A DNA stretch of 64,000 bases from Aquabacterium humicola (GTDB lineage: Bacteria > Pseudomonadota > Gammaproteobacteria > Burkholderiales > Burkholderiaceae_C): the NCBI RefSeq assembly GCF_030167915.1, contig NZ_JARGNB010000001.1, positions 372,001-436,000 of the forward strand. The letters are read 5' to 3'. The position numbers and the translations under genes were made by a program. The notes beneath the pieces were generated by a model. It ran no database searches, was not told the origin of the DNA, and saw only the letters and a program-made list of their open reading frames with translations. Of this stretch, positions 50,793 to 58,463 are shown in pieces (positions within the stretch are counted from its first letter, which is position 1; each line of letters begins with the position of its first letter).

Positions 50793-51680
50793 TCAATGCG
50801 CGAGCTGCAGCGACAGGTAGGCGGCCCGCTGCCGCTTCGTCTGCACCGCCGGCACGATGCGGCCCAGGTCGACCACCGCCAGCGTCAGCGATGCCCGACG
50901 GTTCGGTGCCCAGGCGACGAAGAGGTCCCACCAGGGATCCTCCTTCAGCCCGGCGCCCAGCAGCGACGGGTTCAGGTTGTCGGGCTTGCGGCGGTACTCG
51001 GCGCCGACGGCCAGCGTGCGCTGCAGCAGCCAGGCGGCCGACAGCTCGGGCATCAGCCGGACGCGATCGTGCGCCGTGCCGCCGAAGCCGAGCAGGCCGT
51101 TCTGATTGGCCTTGGTCGCCCGCACGGTGGCATTCAACAACAGCCCCTGCGCCAGCAGCAGCTTGGTGGCGCTGGCGTAGAGCTCGATGCCGTCGCGGCG
51201 CGCGCCCAGCGTGGCCAGCGTCGGCGCGAGCCCGCCGGCATCGACGCGCTTGGCCAGCCCGCCGAGCGCGAGCTGCGGCATCCAGGTGTCGCTGTCGAGG
51301 ATCGCATCCCCGGCCACGCGCCATTTCAGCCCCACGATGTCCTGCTTCAGCGTCAGGCCGGGCACGCCCAGCGCGGCGCCGGTCGCGCCGGTGTCTAAGG
51401 CCTGGCGGGCCAGCGACAGCTCGACGCGGTCGTGAAGGCCGACCGCGACGCCGCCGGCGACCAGCCGGTAGTCGCGGGTCTTCGCGACGCTGGCGAAGGC
51501 CGTCGCGCCCCATTGCCCGTCGCTGCCGTAGCCGCCGATCAGCGCCCACGGCGTCAGGCCGCCGCCGGCAGCGCCGTCGACGGTGCTGACGCCGCCGGTC
51601 AGCAGCAGCTTGTCGGCCGCGGCGGCGGGCAGGGGGGAGGTCGCCGCCAGGGCTGCGAGCAGCAGGGTCTTCGAGCGCAT
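50793..51680 (-). CDS. DUF3034 family exported protein
   Basis: A 295-residue protein with a signal peptide (residues 1-22, ending in AAAADK) and a mature part dominated by alternating hydrophobic strands with aromatic ends, typical of an outer-membrane beta-barrel. KLLLTGGVSTVDGAAGGGLTPWALIGGY and the final AAYLSLQLAH support the DUF3034 family. Function is unknown. It lies 11 bases upstream of the truncated haemoglobin gene, a pair probably translated together. Confidence 0.87.
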   Translation of the reverse strand: MRSKTLLLAALAATSPLPAAAADKLLLTGGVSTVDGAAGGGLTPWALIGGYGSDGQWGATAFASVAKTRDYRLVAGGVAVGLHDRVELSLARQALDTGATGAALGVPGLTLKQDIVGLKWRVAGDAILDSDTWMPQLALGGLAKRVDAGGLAPTLATLGARRDGIELYASATKLLLAQGLLLNATVRATKANQNGLLGFGGTAHDRVRLMPELSAAWLLQRTLAVGAEYRRKPDNLNPSLLGAGLKEDPWWDLFVAWAPNRRASLTLAVVDLGRIVPAVQTKRQRAAYLSLQLAH

Positions 51681-51732
51681 GACGGGGCTACGCAGGCGGC
51701 GCGCACCTGGATGCACGCCGCCGGCGCGGCGG

Positions 51733-52185
51733 TCAGAGCGCCTTGTTGCCCAGCGCCTTCACCGGCGCCTTGACCTCGATCGTCTCGCGCTTGCCGTCCT
51801 TGCCTTCGATCACCAGGGTGATCGGCACCATGTCGCCGGCCTTCAGCGGTGCCTTCAGCATCATCAGCATCAGGTGGAAGCCGCCCGGCTTGAGCTCGAC
51901 GGGCTGGCCGGCCGGCAGGTCCAGCGAGGCGACCGGACGCATGCGCATCACGTTGCCGTCCATCGCCATCTCGTGGATCTCGGTGCTGCCGGCCGCCGGC
52001 GAGCTGGCGCCGACCAGCTTGCCGCCGGTGGTCGACTTCAGCGTCATGAAGGCGCCGGTGGATTGCTGCTGCGGCACGGTGCCGCGGATCCAGGGCCAGC
52101 TGGCGGTCGTCTCGGCGCGGGTGGCTGTGCTGGCGCCGCAGGCGATCAGCATGGCGAGGGCGGCGACGGTGCTGCGAAGGTTCAT
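51733..52185 (-). CDS. PCu(A)C-type copper chaperone
   Basis: A 150-residue periplasmic protein that binds Cu(I) and helps load cytochrome oxidase. After the signal peptide (1-24), the metal motif is visible in the family order: His and Met in EIHEMAMDGNVMRMR, then His and Met in GGFHLMLMML about 25 residues later. Length is normal. ATG 52185 follows a typical start, and the longer frame is not needed. First gene of the leftward cluster that continues to DUF3034, the truncated haemoglobin, NiCoT and the TonB receptor, so metal handling is a shared theme. Confidence 0.92.
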   Translation of the reverse strand: MNLRSTVAALAMLIACGASTATRAETTASWPWIRGTVPQQQSTGAFMTLKSTTGGKLVGASSPAAGSTEIHEMAMDGNVMRMRPVASLDLPAGQPVELKPGGFHLMLMMLKAPLKAGDMVPITLVIEGKDGKRETIEVKAPVKALGNKAL

Positions 52186-52367
52186 GGTCGGTTTCTTTCC
52201 GGTCGGTGGGGAGGATACGCGGGCGATCGGGTGGCGGCTTCGGCCGGCCGCAACTCCTTTGAACGCAGCCACCGCCGCCGCGGTTGGCAGCGCCGGGCCG
52301 GGCACGTGGGGAAGCGGCGGCCCGGCCCGGTCGTACACTGCGCAGCCTCCCCCGCAAACCCCTGCGC

Positions 52368-53081
52368 ATGCCCCTGTTGACCAGCCTTGCGGCCGTGCTC
52401 GCCGCCTACCTGATCGGCTCGCTGTCCTTCGCCGTGATCGTCAGCCGGGCGATGGGCCTGTCGGACCCGCGCAGCTACGGCTCGAAGAACCCCGGTGCGA
52501 CCAACGTGCTGCGCTCGGGCAACCGCGCCGCCGCGATCCTGACGCTGGCCTTCGACGCGCTGAAGGGCTACGTGCCGGTGCTCGCCGCGCTGTTGCTGAG
52601 CCCCCGCTTCGACTGGGGCGAGCTGACGATCGGGCTGGTCGGCCTGGCCGCCTTCCTCGGCCACCTGTGGCCGGTGTTCTTCCGCTTCCAGGGCGGCAAG
52701 GGCGTGGCCACGGCGGCCGGCGTGCTGCTGGCGCTGAACCCCTGGCTCGGTGCCGCGACCTTGCTGACCTGGGTCATCGTCGCCGCGTTCTTCCGCTACT
52801 CGTCGCTGGCCGCGCTGGTGTCGGCGGCCTTCGCGCCGTTCTACCAGCTGCTGATCTGGGGTCCGTCGCCCCTGGTGCTGTCGATCGCCGTGATGAGCCT
52901 GCTGCTGGTATGGCGGCACAGCGCGAACATCCAGAAGCTGCTGGCCGGCACCGAATCGAAGCTCGGGCAGAAGTCGGCCGCGCCGGCCGCCGCCGCGCAC
53001 GCCGGCCACCATCCGCCGCAACCGCACCATCCACACCATCCGCACCATCACAAGACCTCCAAGAAAGGACATCGACCGTGA
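52368..53081 (+). CDS. plsY: Glycerol-3-phosphate acyltransferase PlsY with a His-rich C-terminal tail
   Basis: A 237-residue inner-membrane enzyme that transfers acyl from acyl-phosphate to glycerol-3-phosphate, the first step of phospholipid synthesis. The three PlsY motifs are visible: [32 protein letters not shown], and [19 protein letters not shown]. The core ends near residue 205; then follows an unusual tail rich in His and Pro ([19 protein letters not shown]), with about eleven His. Such a tail can bind nickel, copper or zinc. It lies beside a metal gene cluster but on the other strand. The stop overlaps the start of the RidA-like gene. Confidence 0.95.
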   Translation: MPLLTSLAAVLAAYLIGSLSFAVIVSRAMGLSDPRSYGSKNPGATNVLRSGNRAAAILTLAFDALKGYVPVLAALLLSPRFDWGELTIGLVGLAAFLGHLWPVFFRFQGGKGVATAAGVLLALNPWLGAATLLTWVIVAAFFRYSSLAALVSAAFAPFYQLLIWGPSPLVLSIAVMSLLLVWRHSANIQKLLAGTESKLGQKSAAPAAAAHAGHHPPQPHHPHHPHHHKTSKKGHRP

Positions 53082-53422
53082 TCCAACGTTTCGACGCCGG
53101 CCCGCGCATGGCCGAGATGACCGTGCACAACGGCGTGTGCTACCTCGCCGGCCAGGTGGCCGTCGGCGGTGCCACCGACATCGAAGGCCAGACACGCGAG
53201 GTGCTGGCAGCGGTCGACGCGCTTCTGGCCCGCGCCGGCAGCGACAAGTCCAAGGTGCTGCGCGCGCAGATCTTCCTCACCGACCTGGCCGACTTCGCCG
53301 GCATGAACAAGGTCTGGGAAGAATGGGTCGTGCCCGGGCAGACGCCGGCGCGGGCCACCGTGCAGGCCGCCCTCGCCAAGCCCGAGTGGAAGGTCGAGAT
53401 CGTCATCACCGCGGCGCTCTGA
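53078..53422 (+). CDS. RidA-family protein
   Basis: A 114-residue protein of the YjgF/YER057c/UK114 family, which in RidA hydrolyses reactive enamine/imine intermediates from amino acid metabolism. [14 protein letters not shown], the helix [32 protein letters not shown] and the conserved [10 protein letters not shown] ending fit. In true RidA a catalytic Arg lies in the P-x-R-[SAT] segment, and it is present here as PARAT. The GTG at 53078 overlaps the plsY stop (GTGA), and an AAGAAAGGA lies upstream. Confidence 0.92.
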   Translation: MIQRFDAGPRMAEMTVHNGVCYLAGQVAVGGATDIEGQTREVLAAVDALLARAGSDKSKVLRAQIFLTDLADFAGMNKVWEEWVVPGQTPARATVQAALAKPEWKVEIVITAAL

Positions 53423-53426
53423 AGCC

Positions 53427-53822
53427 TTGGCCCCCACCGCCGCCACCACCAAGCCCGCACGCGCGCCGTCGGAGTCGCGGCGTTCGCTGCTGTGGTTCAT
53501 CGCGGTGATCCTGCTGATCAGCGCCGGCACCCAGTGGTGGGGCTGGCGCCAGGAGCAGCAGGTGGGTCGCGACATCGCCAGCCTGGCGCGCGACGGCGAC
53601 ATCGTAATGCTGTCGACCGACTGCAACTACTGCGAGCAGGCGCGCAGCTACCTGAAGACCTTCGCGATCCGCTACACCGAGTGCTCGATCGACAAGGACA
53701 GCGCCTGCGCGGCGCAGCATGCCGCGCTGAAGCTCAAGGGCATGCCGGTGGTGCTGGTGCGCGGCGAACCCTTCGAAGGCTTCATGCCGATGAAGGTGCT
53801 CGAGCGCTTGCGCCGCGGCTGA
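53427..53822 (+). CDS. Membrane-anchored glutaredoxin-like protein
   Basis: A 131-residue protein with one N-terminal membrane helix (about 20-38) and a thioredoxin-fold domain outside the cytoplasm or at its face. The redox motif is CNYCEQ near residue 70, with the cis-Pro loop GMPVVLVRG. The start is TTG at 53427, four bases after the RidA-like gene; no ATG gives a better length. Likely a thiol-disulfide oxidoreductase. The stop codon lies in a 19-base tandem duplication. Confidence 0.8.
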   Translation: MAPTAATTKPARAPSESRRSLLWFIAVILLISAGTQWWGWRQEQQVGRDIASLARDGDIVMLSTDCNYCEQARSYLKTFAIRYTECSIDKDSACAAQHAALKLKGMPVVLVRGEPFEGFMPMKVLERLRRG

Positions 53823-53847
53823 GCGCCTGCGCCGCGGCTGAGCGCCT
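53810..53847. repeat. Perfect 19-base tandem duplication at a convergent gene junction
   Basis: GCGCCGCGGCTGAGCGCCT occurs twice head to tail. The first copy holds the TGA of the glutaredoxin-like gene, and the second ends in the last bases of the convergent Sua5/YciO gene. It looks like a recent slippage or duplication in a 23-base gap. Confidence 0.9.
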
Positions 53848-54472
53848 AAGCCAGGCCCAGCGGCCCCAGCGGCCCGCGGCCCTGGCGGATCAGCACCGGC
53901 TCGTCGCCGCTGTAGTCGACCACCGTCGTCGGCTCCATCGGGCAGGCGCCCGCATCCACCACCGCCTGCAGCACGTGCTCGAAGCGCTCGCGGATCTCGT
54001 GCGGATCGTTCAGCGGCTCGCTCTCGCCGGGCGGGATCAGCGTCGTCGCCAGCAGCGGCTGGCCGAGCACGCCCAGCAGGTCCTGCGTCACCCGGTGGTC
54101 CGGCACGCGCAGGCCGATGGTGCGGCGCGACGGATGCGAGACTCGCCGCGGCACCTCCTTCGTCGCTTCGAGGATGAAGGTGTAGGGCCCGGGCGTGCCC
54201 AGCTTCAGCAGCCGGTACTGGCGGTTGTCGACACGGGCATAGCGGCCGAGCTCGGACAGGTCGCGGCACAGCAGCGTCAGGTGGTGGCGTTCGTCGACCT
54301 GGCGGATGCGGCGCAGCGACTCGGCCGCCTTCTTGTCGTCGAGGTGGCAGACCAGCGCATAGCTCGAATCCGTCGGCACTGCGCAGACACCGCCTTCATG
54401 CAGGATCTGCGCGGCCTGCTTCAGCAGCCGCTGCTGCGGGTTGTCGGGGTGGACTTCGAAATACTGGGACAT
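53846..54472 (-). CDS. L-threonylcarbamoyladenylate synthase, Sua5/YciO/YrdC family
   Basis: A 208-residue protein of the YrdC-like fold. VCAVPTDSSYALVC at the N-terminal side, the basic KKAAESLRRIRQVDERHHLTLLCRDLSEL, PGPYTFILEATKEVPRRV, and TIGLRVPDH support the YciO branch. True TsaC/Sua5 enzymes make threonylcarbamoyl-AMP for the t6A tRNA modification; YciO branch activity is less certain. ATG 54472 gives the normal start (MSQYFEVHPDNPQQ). In related genomes it is next to the PHP phosphoesterase gene; here a DUF3617 gene lies between them on the opposite strand. Confidence 0.9.
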   Translation of the reverse strand: MSQYFEVHPDNPQQRLLKQAAQILHEGGVCAVPTDSSYALVCHLDDKKAAESLRRIRQVDERHHLTLLCRDLSELGRYARVDNRQYRLLKLGTPGPYTFILEATKEVPRRVSHPSRRTIGLRVPDHRVTQDLLGVLGQPLLATTLIPPGESEPLNDPHEIRERFEHVLQAVVDAGACPMEPTTVVDYSGDEPVLIRQGRGPLGPLGLA

Positions 54473-54506
54473 GAAGATCGGGGATGCACCCGAAAGGAAG
54501 CGGATT

Positions 54507-55103
54507 ATGAATACCCCTCGTTGCATTGCCGTGGCCGCCGCAGGCCTGTTGTGCCTCACCGCCGTGCAGGCGCAGGACCACTGGATGAAGCGCAAGCCCG
54601 GCCTCTGGGAGGTGTCGATGCAGATGCCCGGCCCGAACCGGCCGGCGATGAGCTCCAAGCAGTGCATCGACGACAAGACCGATGCCGAGATGCAGAAGAA
54701 GGCCATGGGCGGCCCGGACCAGAAGCAGCAGTGCAGGCAGCTGTCGAGCAAGAAGATCGCCGGCGGCGTCGAGATCGAGATGGAGTGCAAGAGCGACGAG
54801 GGCACGACCAAGGTGGTGTCGCGCATGACCGGCGACATGCAGTCGAGCTTCAAGGTCGACAGCACGATGACCTTCAATCCGCCGCGCCACGGCATGAGCA
54901 CCGGCCAGTTCACGATGAGCGGCCAGCATGCCGGCGCCTGCCCGGCCGACATGAAGCCGGGCGACATGCGCATGGGCAGCATGGTGATGCCGGGCCCCGG
55001 CGGTCAGCCCGGCATGGCCTTCGACATGGAGAAGCTCAAGAACATGACGCCCGAGGAGCGGGCGAAGTTCATGGAGCAGATGAAGAAGTCGATGGGGCAG
55101 TAG
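54507..55103 (+). CDS. DUF3617 family exported protein
   Basis: A 198-residue protein with a signal peptide (1-22, ending AVQAQ) and a beta-rich domain that matches DUF3617 (RKPGLWEVSMQMPG, SKQCIDDKTDAEM, MECKSDEGTTKVVSRMTGDMQSSFKVDSTMTF). It is very rich in Met and Lys, with three Cys that may form disulfides. ATG 54507 follows AAAGGAAG. Function unknown; DUF3617 proteins are common in Proteobacteria and predicted to be periplasmic. Confidence 0.88.
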   Translation: MNTPRCIAVAAAGLLCLTAVQAQDHWMKRKPGLWEVSMQMPGPNRPAMSSKQCIDDKTDAEMQKKAMGGPDQKQQCRQLSSKKIAGGVEIEMECKSDEGTTKVVSRMTGDMQSSFKVDSTMTFNPPRHGMSTGQFTMSGQHAGACPADMKPGDMRMGSMVMPGPGGQPGMAFDMEKLKNMTPEERAKFMEQMKKSMGQ

Positions 55104-55125
55104 CCCCGGCAGTGCGCCCGCGGCG

Positions 55126-55986
55126 TCAGACGCGGCGAATGCGCGGCGCCAGCTGCTGCCAGATCGGCGTCAGCTGCTTCGGCAGCGCGGGCAGCGTGCC
55201 GAGGTCGATGCGGCTCTCGTCGGGCGAATGGAAGTCGCTGCCGCGCGAGGCGGCCAGGTCGAACTCGATCGCCATGCCGGCGTACTTCGCGGCATCGGCC
55301 GAGCCATGGCTGCCGGTCAGCACCTCGACGCCGGTGCCGCCGTGCGCCTTGAACTCGGAGAACAGCGCGTACTCCTCGTTCGGCGTGAACTTGTAGCGGC
55401 CCGGGTGCGCGATCACCGCCGCGCCGCCGGCGCCGACGATCCACCGCACCGCTTCGCCCAAGCCCGCCCAGCGGTGCGGCACGTAGCCGGGCTTGCCGCT
55501 GACCAGGTAGCGGCGGAAGACCTCGCCGTTGTCGCGGCAGACGCCGGTGTCGACCAGCCAGCGCGCGAAGTGCGTGCGCGACACCAGGTCGGGGTTCGTC
55601 ACGTAGCCGAGCGCGCCTTCGTAGGCGCCGGCGATGCCGACTTTCGCGAGGCCGTCGCCGATCTGCTGCGCGCGCAGCAGGCGGCCGTCGCGGATGCGCG
55701 CCAGGCCGGCGAGCAGCTCGGCGTCGTGGGGATCGATGCCCAGGCCGACGATGTGCACCGTCTCGCCGGCGAAGGTCACCGAGATCTCGACGCCACCCAG
55801 CCACGCGATGCCTTCGGCCGCCGCGGCCGCCGCCGCGCGGGCCTGGCCCGCGAGCTCGTCATGGTCGGTCAGGGCCCACAGCTCGACACCCTGGCCACGC
55901 GCCCGCGCGGCGAGCGCCTCGGGCGTCAGGGTGCCGTCGGAGAAGCGGGAATGGCTGTGGAGATCGGCGTTGAGGGCATGGGGCAC
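55126..55986 (-). CDS. PHP-domain phosphoesterase (RNase AM / YciV-like)
   Basis: A 286-residue metal-dependent phosphoesterase of the PHP family. The metal-binding motifs are DLHSHSRFSDG at the N-terminus, ALTDHDELAG, GGVEISVTF, HIVGLGID, AHPGRYKF near residue 190, and DFHSPDES near 255. E. coli YciV (RNase AM) removes nucleotides from the 5' end of RNA and hydrolyses 3',5'-nucleoside bisphosphates; the motif set fits that subgroup. It is divergent from the XRE antitoxin-like gene over 99 bases, which also carry the antitoxin operator. Confidence 0.9.
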   Translation of the reverse strand: MPHALNADLHSHSRFSDGTLTPEALAARARGQGVELWALTDHDELAGQARAAAAAAAEGIAWLGGVEISVTFAGETVHIVGLGIDPHDAELLAGLARIRDGRLLRAQQIGDGLAKVGIAGAYEGALGYVTNPDLVSRTHFARWLVDTGVCRDNGEVFRRYLVSGKPGYVPHRWAGLGEAVRWIVGAGGAAVIAHPGRYKFTPNEEYALFSEFKAHGGTGVEVLTGSHGSADAAKYAGMAIEFDLAASRGSDFHSPDESRIDLGTLPALPKQLTPIWQQLAPRIRRV

Positions 55987-56037
55987 CCCCGAATTCTAGG
56001 GAGGCGGGAGCACTGGCGCTTCGTCGGAGGGTGAACA

Positions 56038-56083
56038 GATTCTCATTGTTTACATTTTTCGAGGAATGACCATAATGAGAATC
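56038..56083 (+). promoter_or_regulatory. Promoter and symmetric operator of the XRE/AbiEii-like pair
   Basis: Perfect 10-base inverted repeats GATTCTCATT (56038-56047) and AATGAGAATC (56074-56083) flank a promoter: -35 TTTACA (56049-56054), 16-base spacer, -10 CATAAT (56071-56076). The second arm overlaps the -10, and the start codon at 56086 lies three bases later. The region is AT-rich against the genome. Autoregulation by the XRE protein is the simplest reading; the arms also recall half of a Fur-type site. Confidence 0.78.
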
Positions 56084-56085
56084 AA

Positions 56086-56562
56086 ATGCCGGCCAAAACA
56101 CCGCCCGTCGAGATGCTCACCGCCGCCAAGCTCAAGGCGCTCGGCGACCAGCTGCGCACACGCCGCAAGCGCCAGAAGGTGAGCGCTGTTGCGGCGGCAG
56201 AGGCGGCGGGGCTGTCGCGTGTCACGCTGCATCGCATCGAGCGCGGTGAACCCTCGGTGACGATGGGTGCCTACATGAACGCGCTCGCGGCCCTGGGCCT
56301 GGAGCTCGTGCTGCGCGACCCCCAGGCGCGGGAGCCGTCCGACGATGTCGAGCTGCCACCGGCGATCGTGCTCGACGACTATCCGCAGCTCAAGCGTCTG
56401 GCGTGGCAGCTCGATAACGCGACGGTGCTGACGCCCGCAGAGGCGCTGGCGCTGTACGAGCGCAACTGGCGCCACGTCGATGCCGCGGCACTTGACCCCC
56501 GCGAGCGCGCGCTGGTGCGCACGTTGGCAGCCCGCCTGGGCGGGGGGCGCCTTCTTGTTTGA
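56086..56562 (+). CDS. XRE-type antitoxin-like regulator
   Basis: A 158-residue protein. Residues 10-75 form a Cro/CI helix-turn-helix (KALGDQLRTRRKRQKVSAVAAAEAAGLSRVTLHRIERGEPSVTMGAYMNALAALGLEL). The C-terminal half (about 90-158) is a separate helical domain with ALALYERNWRHVDAAALDPRERALVRTLA, the sort of part that could contact a toxin. The gene overlaps the nucleotidyltransferase-like toxin gene, and a symmetric operator sits directly upstream, so antitoxin and autorepressor roles are likely. It is not the usual AbiEi wHTH type. The transcript probably starts very near the ATG, so translation may be leader-poor. Confidence 0.82.
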   Translation: MPAKTPPVEMLTAAKLKALGDQLRTRRKRQKVSAVAAAEAAGLSRVTLHRIERGEPSVTMGAYMNALAALGLELVLRDPQAREPSDDVELPPAIVLDDYPQLKRLAWQLDNATVLTPAEALALYERNWRHVDAAALDPRERALVRTLAARLGGGRLLV

Positions 56563-57262
56563 GCGCGAACATCATCGCCGCGTCGCGGCGATCCTCGAGT
56601 CGCTCGATTCGGTGCCGCTCGACGCGGCGCAATGCCTTTTCGGCGGCGGCACCGCGATCGCGCTGCGGCATGGGGAATTCCGCGAGTCGGTCGACATCGA
56701 TTTCCTGGTCTCCGACCGCGAGGGCTACCGCCAGCTGCGGCAGCGCCTGTCGGGCCGCGACGGCATCGCGGCGATCGTGCGAGACGGCCGGACCCTCGTG
56801 CAGGCGCGCGAAGTCCGCGCCGACCAGTACGGCATCCGCACGATGCTGCGCGCGGTCGACATCGACATCAAGTTCGAGATCGTGCTCGAAGCGCGCATCG
56901 GCCTCGAACGGCCCGGCCCCGCGGATCGCATCTGCGGCGTCGCGACCTTGACGCCGCTGGACATGGCCACGAGCAAGCTGCTGGCGAACTCGGACCGCTG
57001 GCGCGACGACGCGGTGATGAGCCGGGACTTGATCGACCTCGCGATGATGGCGCCCCGCAAGGCCCTGCTGCGACAGGCGATCGACAAGGCCAGCCAGGCC
57101 TATGGCCTGAGCATCGAGTCCGACCTGGTCAAGGCGATCGACGACCTGCGCGCGCGCCCGCATCGCCTCGACCACTGCATGCGCGCGATGCAGATGGACA
57201 GGGTGTCCAAGGCGCAGCTGTGGGCGAGGATCAGGGCGCTGCGACCGCCGCCGCGCCCTTGA
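56555..57262 (+). CDS. AbiEii-family nucleotidyltransferase, putative toxin
   Basis: A 235-residue nucleotidyltransferase-like protein (AbiEii/AbiGii toxin family, DUF1814 type). The catalytic motif is intact: FGGGTAIALRHGEFRESVDIDFLVSD, with the DID metal-binding Asp pair, followed by a conserved DIKFEIVLEARI strand and a Lys/Asp region (TPLDMATSKLLANSDRW and SRDLIDLAMM). AbiEii proteins transfer nucleotides to tRNA and block growth. The TTG at 56555 overlaps the antitoxin gene by 8 bases and fits the family start (FEREHHRRVAAILES); an ATG at 56480 is possible but would add an atypical stretch. Confidence 0.85.
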   Translation: MFEREHHRRVAAILESLDSVPLDAAQCLFGGGTAIALRHGEFRESVDIDFLVSDREGYRQLRQRLSGRDGIAAIVRDGRTLVQAREVRADQYGIRTMLRAVDIDIKFEIVLEARIGLERPGPADRICGVATLTPLDMATSKLLANSDRWRDDAVMSRDLIDLAMMAPRKALLRQAIDKASQAYGLSIESDLVKAIDDLRARPHRLDHCMRAMQMDRVSKAQLWARIRALRPPPRP

Positions 57263-57274
57263 GGTGCTGACGGA

Positions 57275-58459
57275 TCAAGTACGCGGCCAGCCGTCGCCGC
57301 GCGCCAGCGCAGCCCGCAGCGCGTCGCCGTGTTCGTCCAGCTGCGGCGGCGGCCGGTCGGACACCGCGCGTTCGCCGTCGAAGCGCATCGGCGAGGCGAC
57401 CATCGGGATGCCGTTGCGCGCCTCGATCTGCATGCCGCGGTGCTTGACCTGCGCATGCTCGAAGACGCCGGGCAGCTCGAGGATCGGCGCGCAGGGCACG
57501 GCGTTCGGCTCGAAGAGCGCGGTCCACTCGGCGGTGGTCCGCGCGAGCATCCACTGCGCGATCACCGGCACCAGCTCGGCACGGCGTTCGACGCGGCCTT
57601 CGTTGGTCGCGTAGCGCGGGTCCTGCGCGACGGCCGGATCGCCGGCCAGCGCGCAGAAGCGCGCGAACTGGCCGTCGTTGCCGACGGCGACGACGATGTG
57701 GCCGTCCTTCGTCGCGAACACCTGGTAGGGCACGATGTTGACGTGCGCATTGCCCATGCGCTTGGGCGTCTTGCCGCCGACGAGGTAGTTGCTGGCCTGG
57801 TTGGCGAGCATTGCGACCTGCGTGTCGAGCAGCGCGGCATCGATGTGGCGCCCGCGGCCTGTGCGCCCACGTTCGATCAGCGCGGCGAGGATCGCGCTGG
57901 TCGCGTACATGCCGGTGAAGAGGTCGGCCACCGCGACGCCGACCTTCTGCGGCTCGCTGCCCGGCGTGCCGTCCTTCTCGCCGGTGACGCTCATCAGCCC
58001 GCCGGTGGCCTGGATCGCGAAGTCGTAGCCCGCGGCGGCGGCGTAGGGGCCGTCCTGCCCGTAACCGGTCACCGAGCAGTAGATCAGCTTCGGGTTCTCC
58101 TTCGAGAGCGACGCGTAGTCGAGCCCGTATTTCGCCAGCTGCCCGACCTTGTAGTTCTCCAGCAGCACGTCGGCCTCGCGCGCGAGCTGCCTGACCATCG
58201 CCGCGCCGTCGGCCGACGCGATGTCGATGGCGATCGAGCGCTTGCCGCGGTTCGCGCTGAGGTAGTAGGCGGCGACGCGGTCTTCACCCTCGCCCCACCA
58301 GGGCGGGCCCCAGCCGCGGGTGTCGTCGCCCGCGCCGGGGCGCTCGACCTTGATGACGTCGGCGCCGTAGTCGGCCAGCACCTGGCCGGCCCACGGGCCG
58401 GCGAGCACGCGCGACAGGTCGAGGACACGGATGCCCTCCAGCAGCTTGGGGCCACTCAT
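57275..58459 (-). CDS. CaiB/BaiF-family CoA-transferase, probably for glutarate
   Basis: A 394-residue class III CoA-transferase. Conserved parts are GIRVLDLSRVLAGPWAGQVLADYGADVIKVERP, the segment NRGKRSIAIDI, and the catalytic Asp in GVAVADLFTGMYAT. Members of this group move CoA from succinyl-CoA to glutarate or similar dicarboxylates. It lies 4 bases after the glutaryl-CoA dehydrogenase gene on the same strand, so together they would activate glutarate and convert it to crotonyl-CoA, a route also used for lysine and aromatic breakdown. The substrate call rests on that neighbour. Confidence 0.9.
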   Translation of the reverse strand: MSGPKLLEGIRVLDLSRVLAGPWAGQVLADYGADVIKVERPGAGDDTRGWGPPWWGEGEDRVAAYYLSANRGKRSIAIDIASADGAAMVRQLAREADVLLENYKVGQLAKYGLDYASLSKENPKLIYCSVTGYGQDGPYAAAAGYDFAIQATGGLMSVTGEKDGTPGSEPQKVGVAVADLFTGMYATSAILAALIERGRTGRGRHIDAALLDTQVAMLANQASNYLVGGKTPKRMGNAHVNIVPYQVFATKDGHIVVAVGNDGQFARFCALAGDPAVAQDPRYATNEGRVERRAELVPVIAQWMLARTTAEWTALFEPNAVPCAPILELPGVFEHAQVKHRGMQIEARNGIPMVASPMRFDGERAVSDRPPPQLDEHGDALRAALARGDGWPRT

Positions 58460-58463
58460 CGGA

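Noticed and set aside
56074..56083. Fur box
   Set aside because: The arm AATGAGAATC resembles half a Fur site, but the two arms are 26 bases apart, not contiguous, and the downstream gene is an XRE regulator rather than an iron gene.
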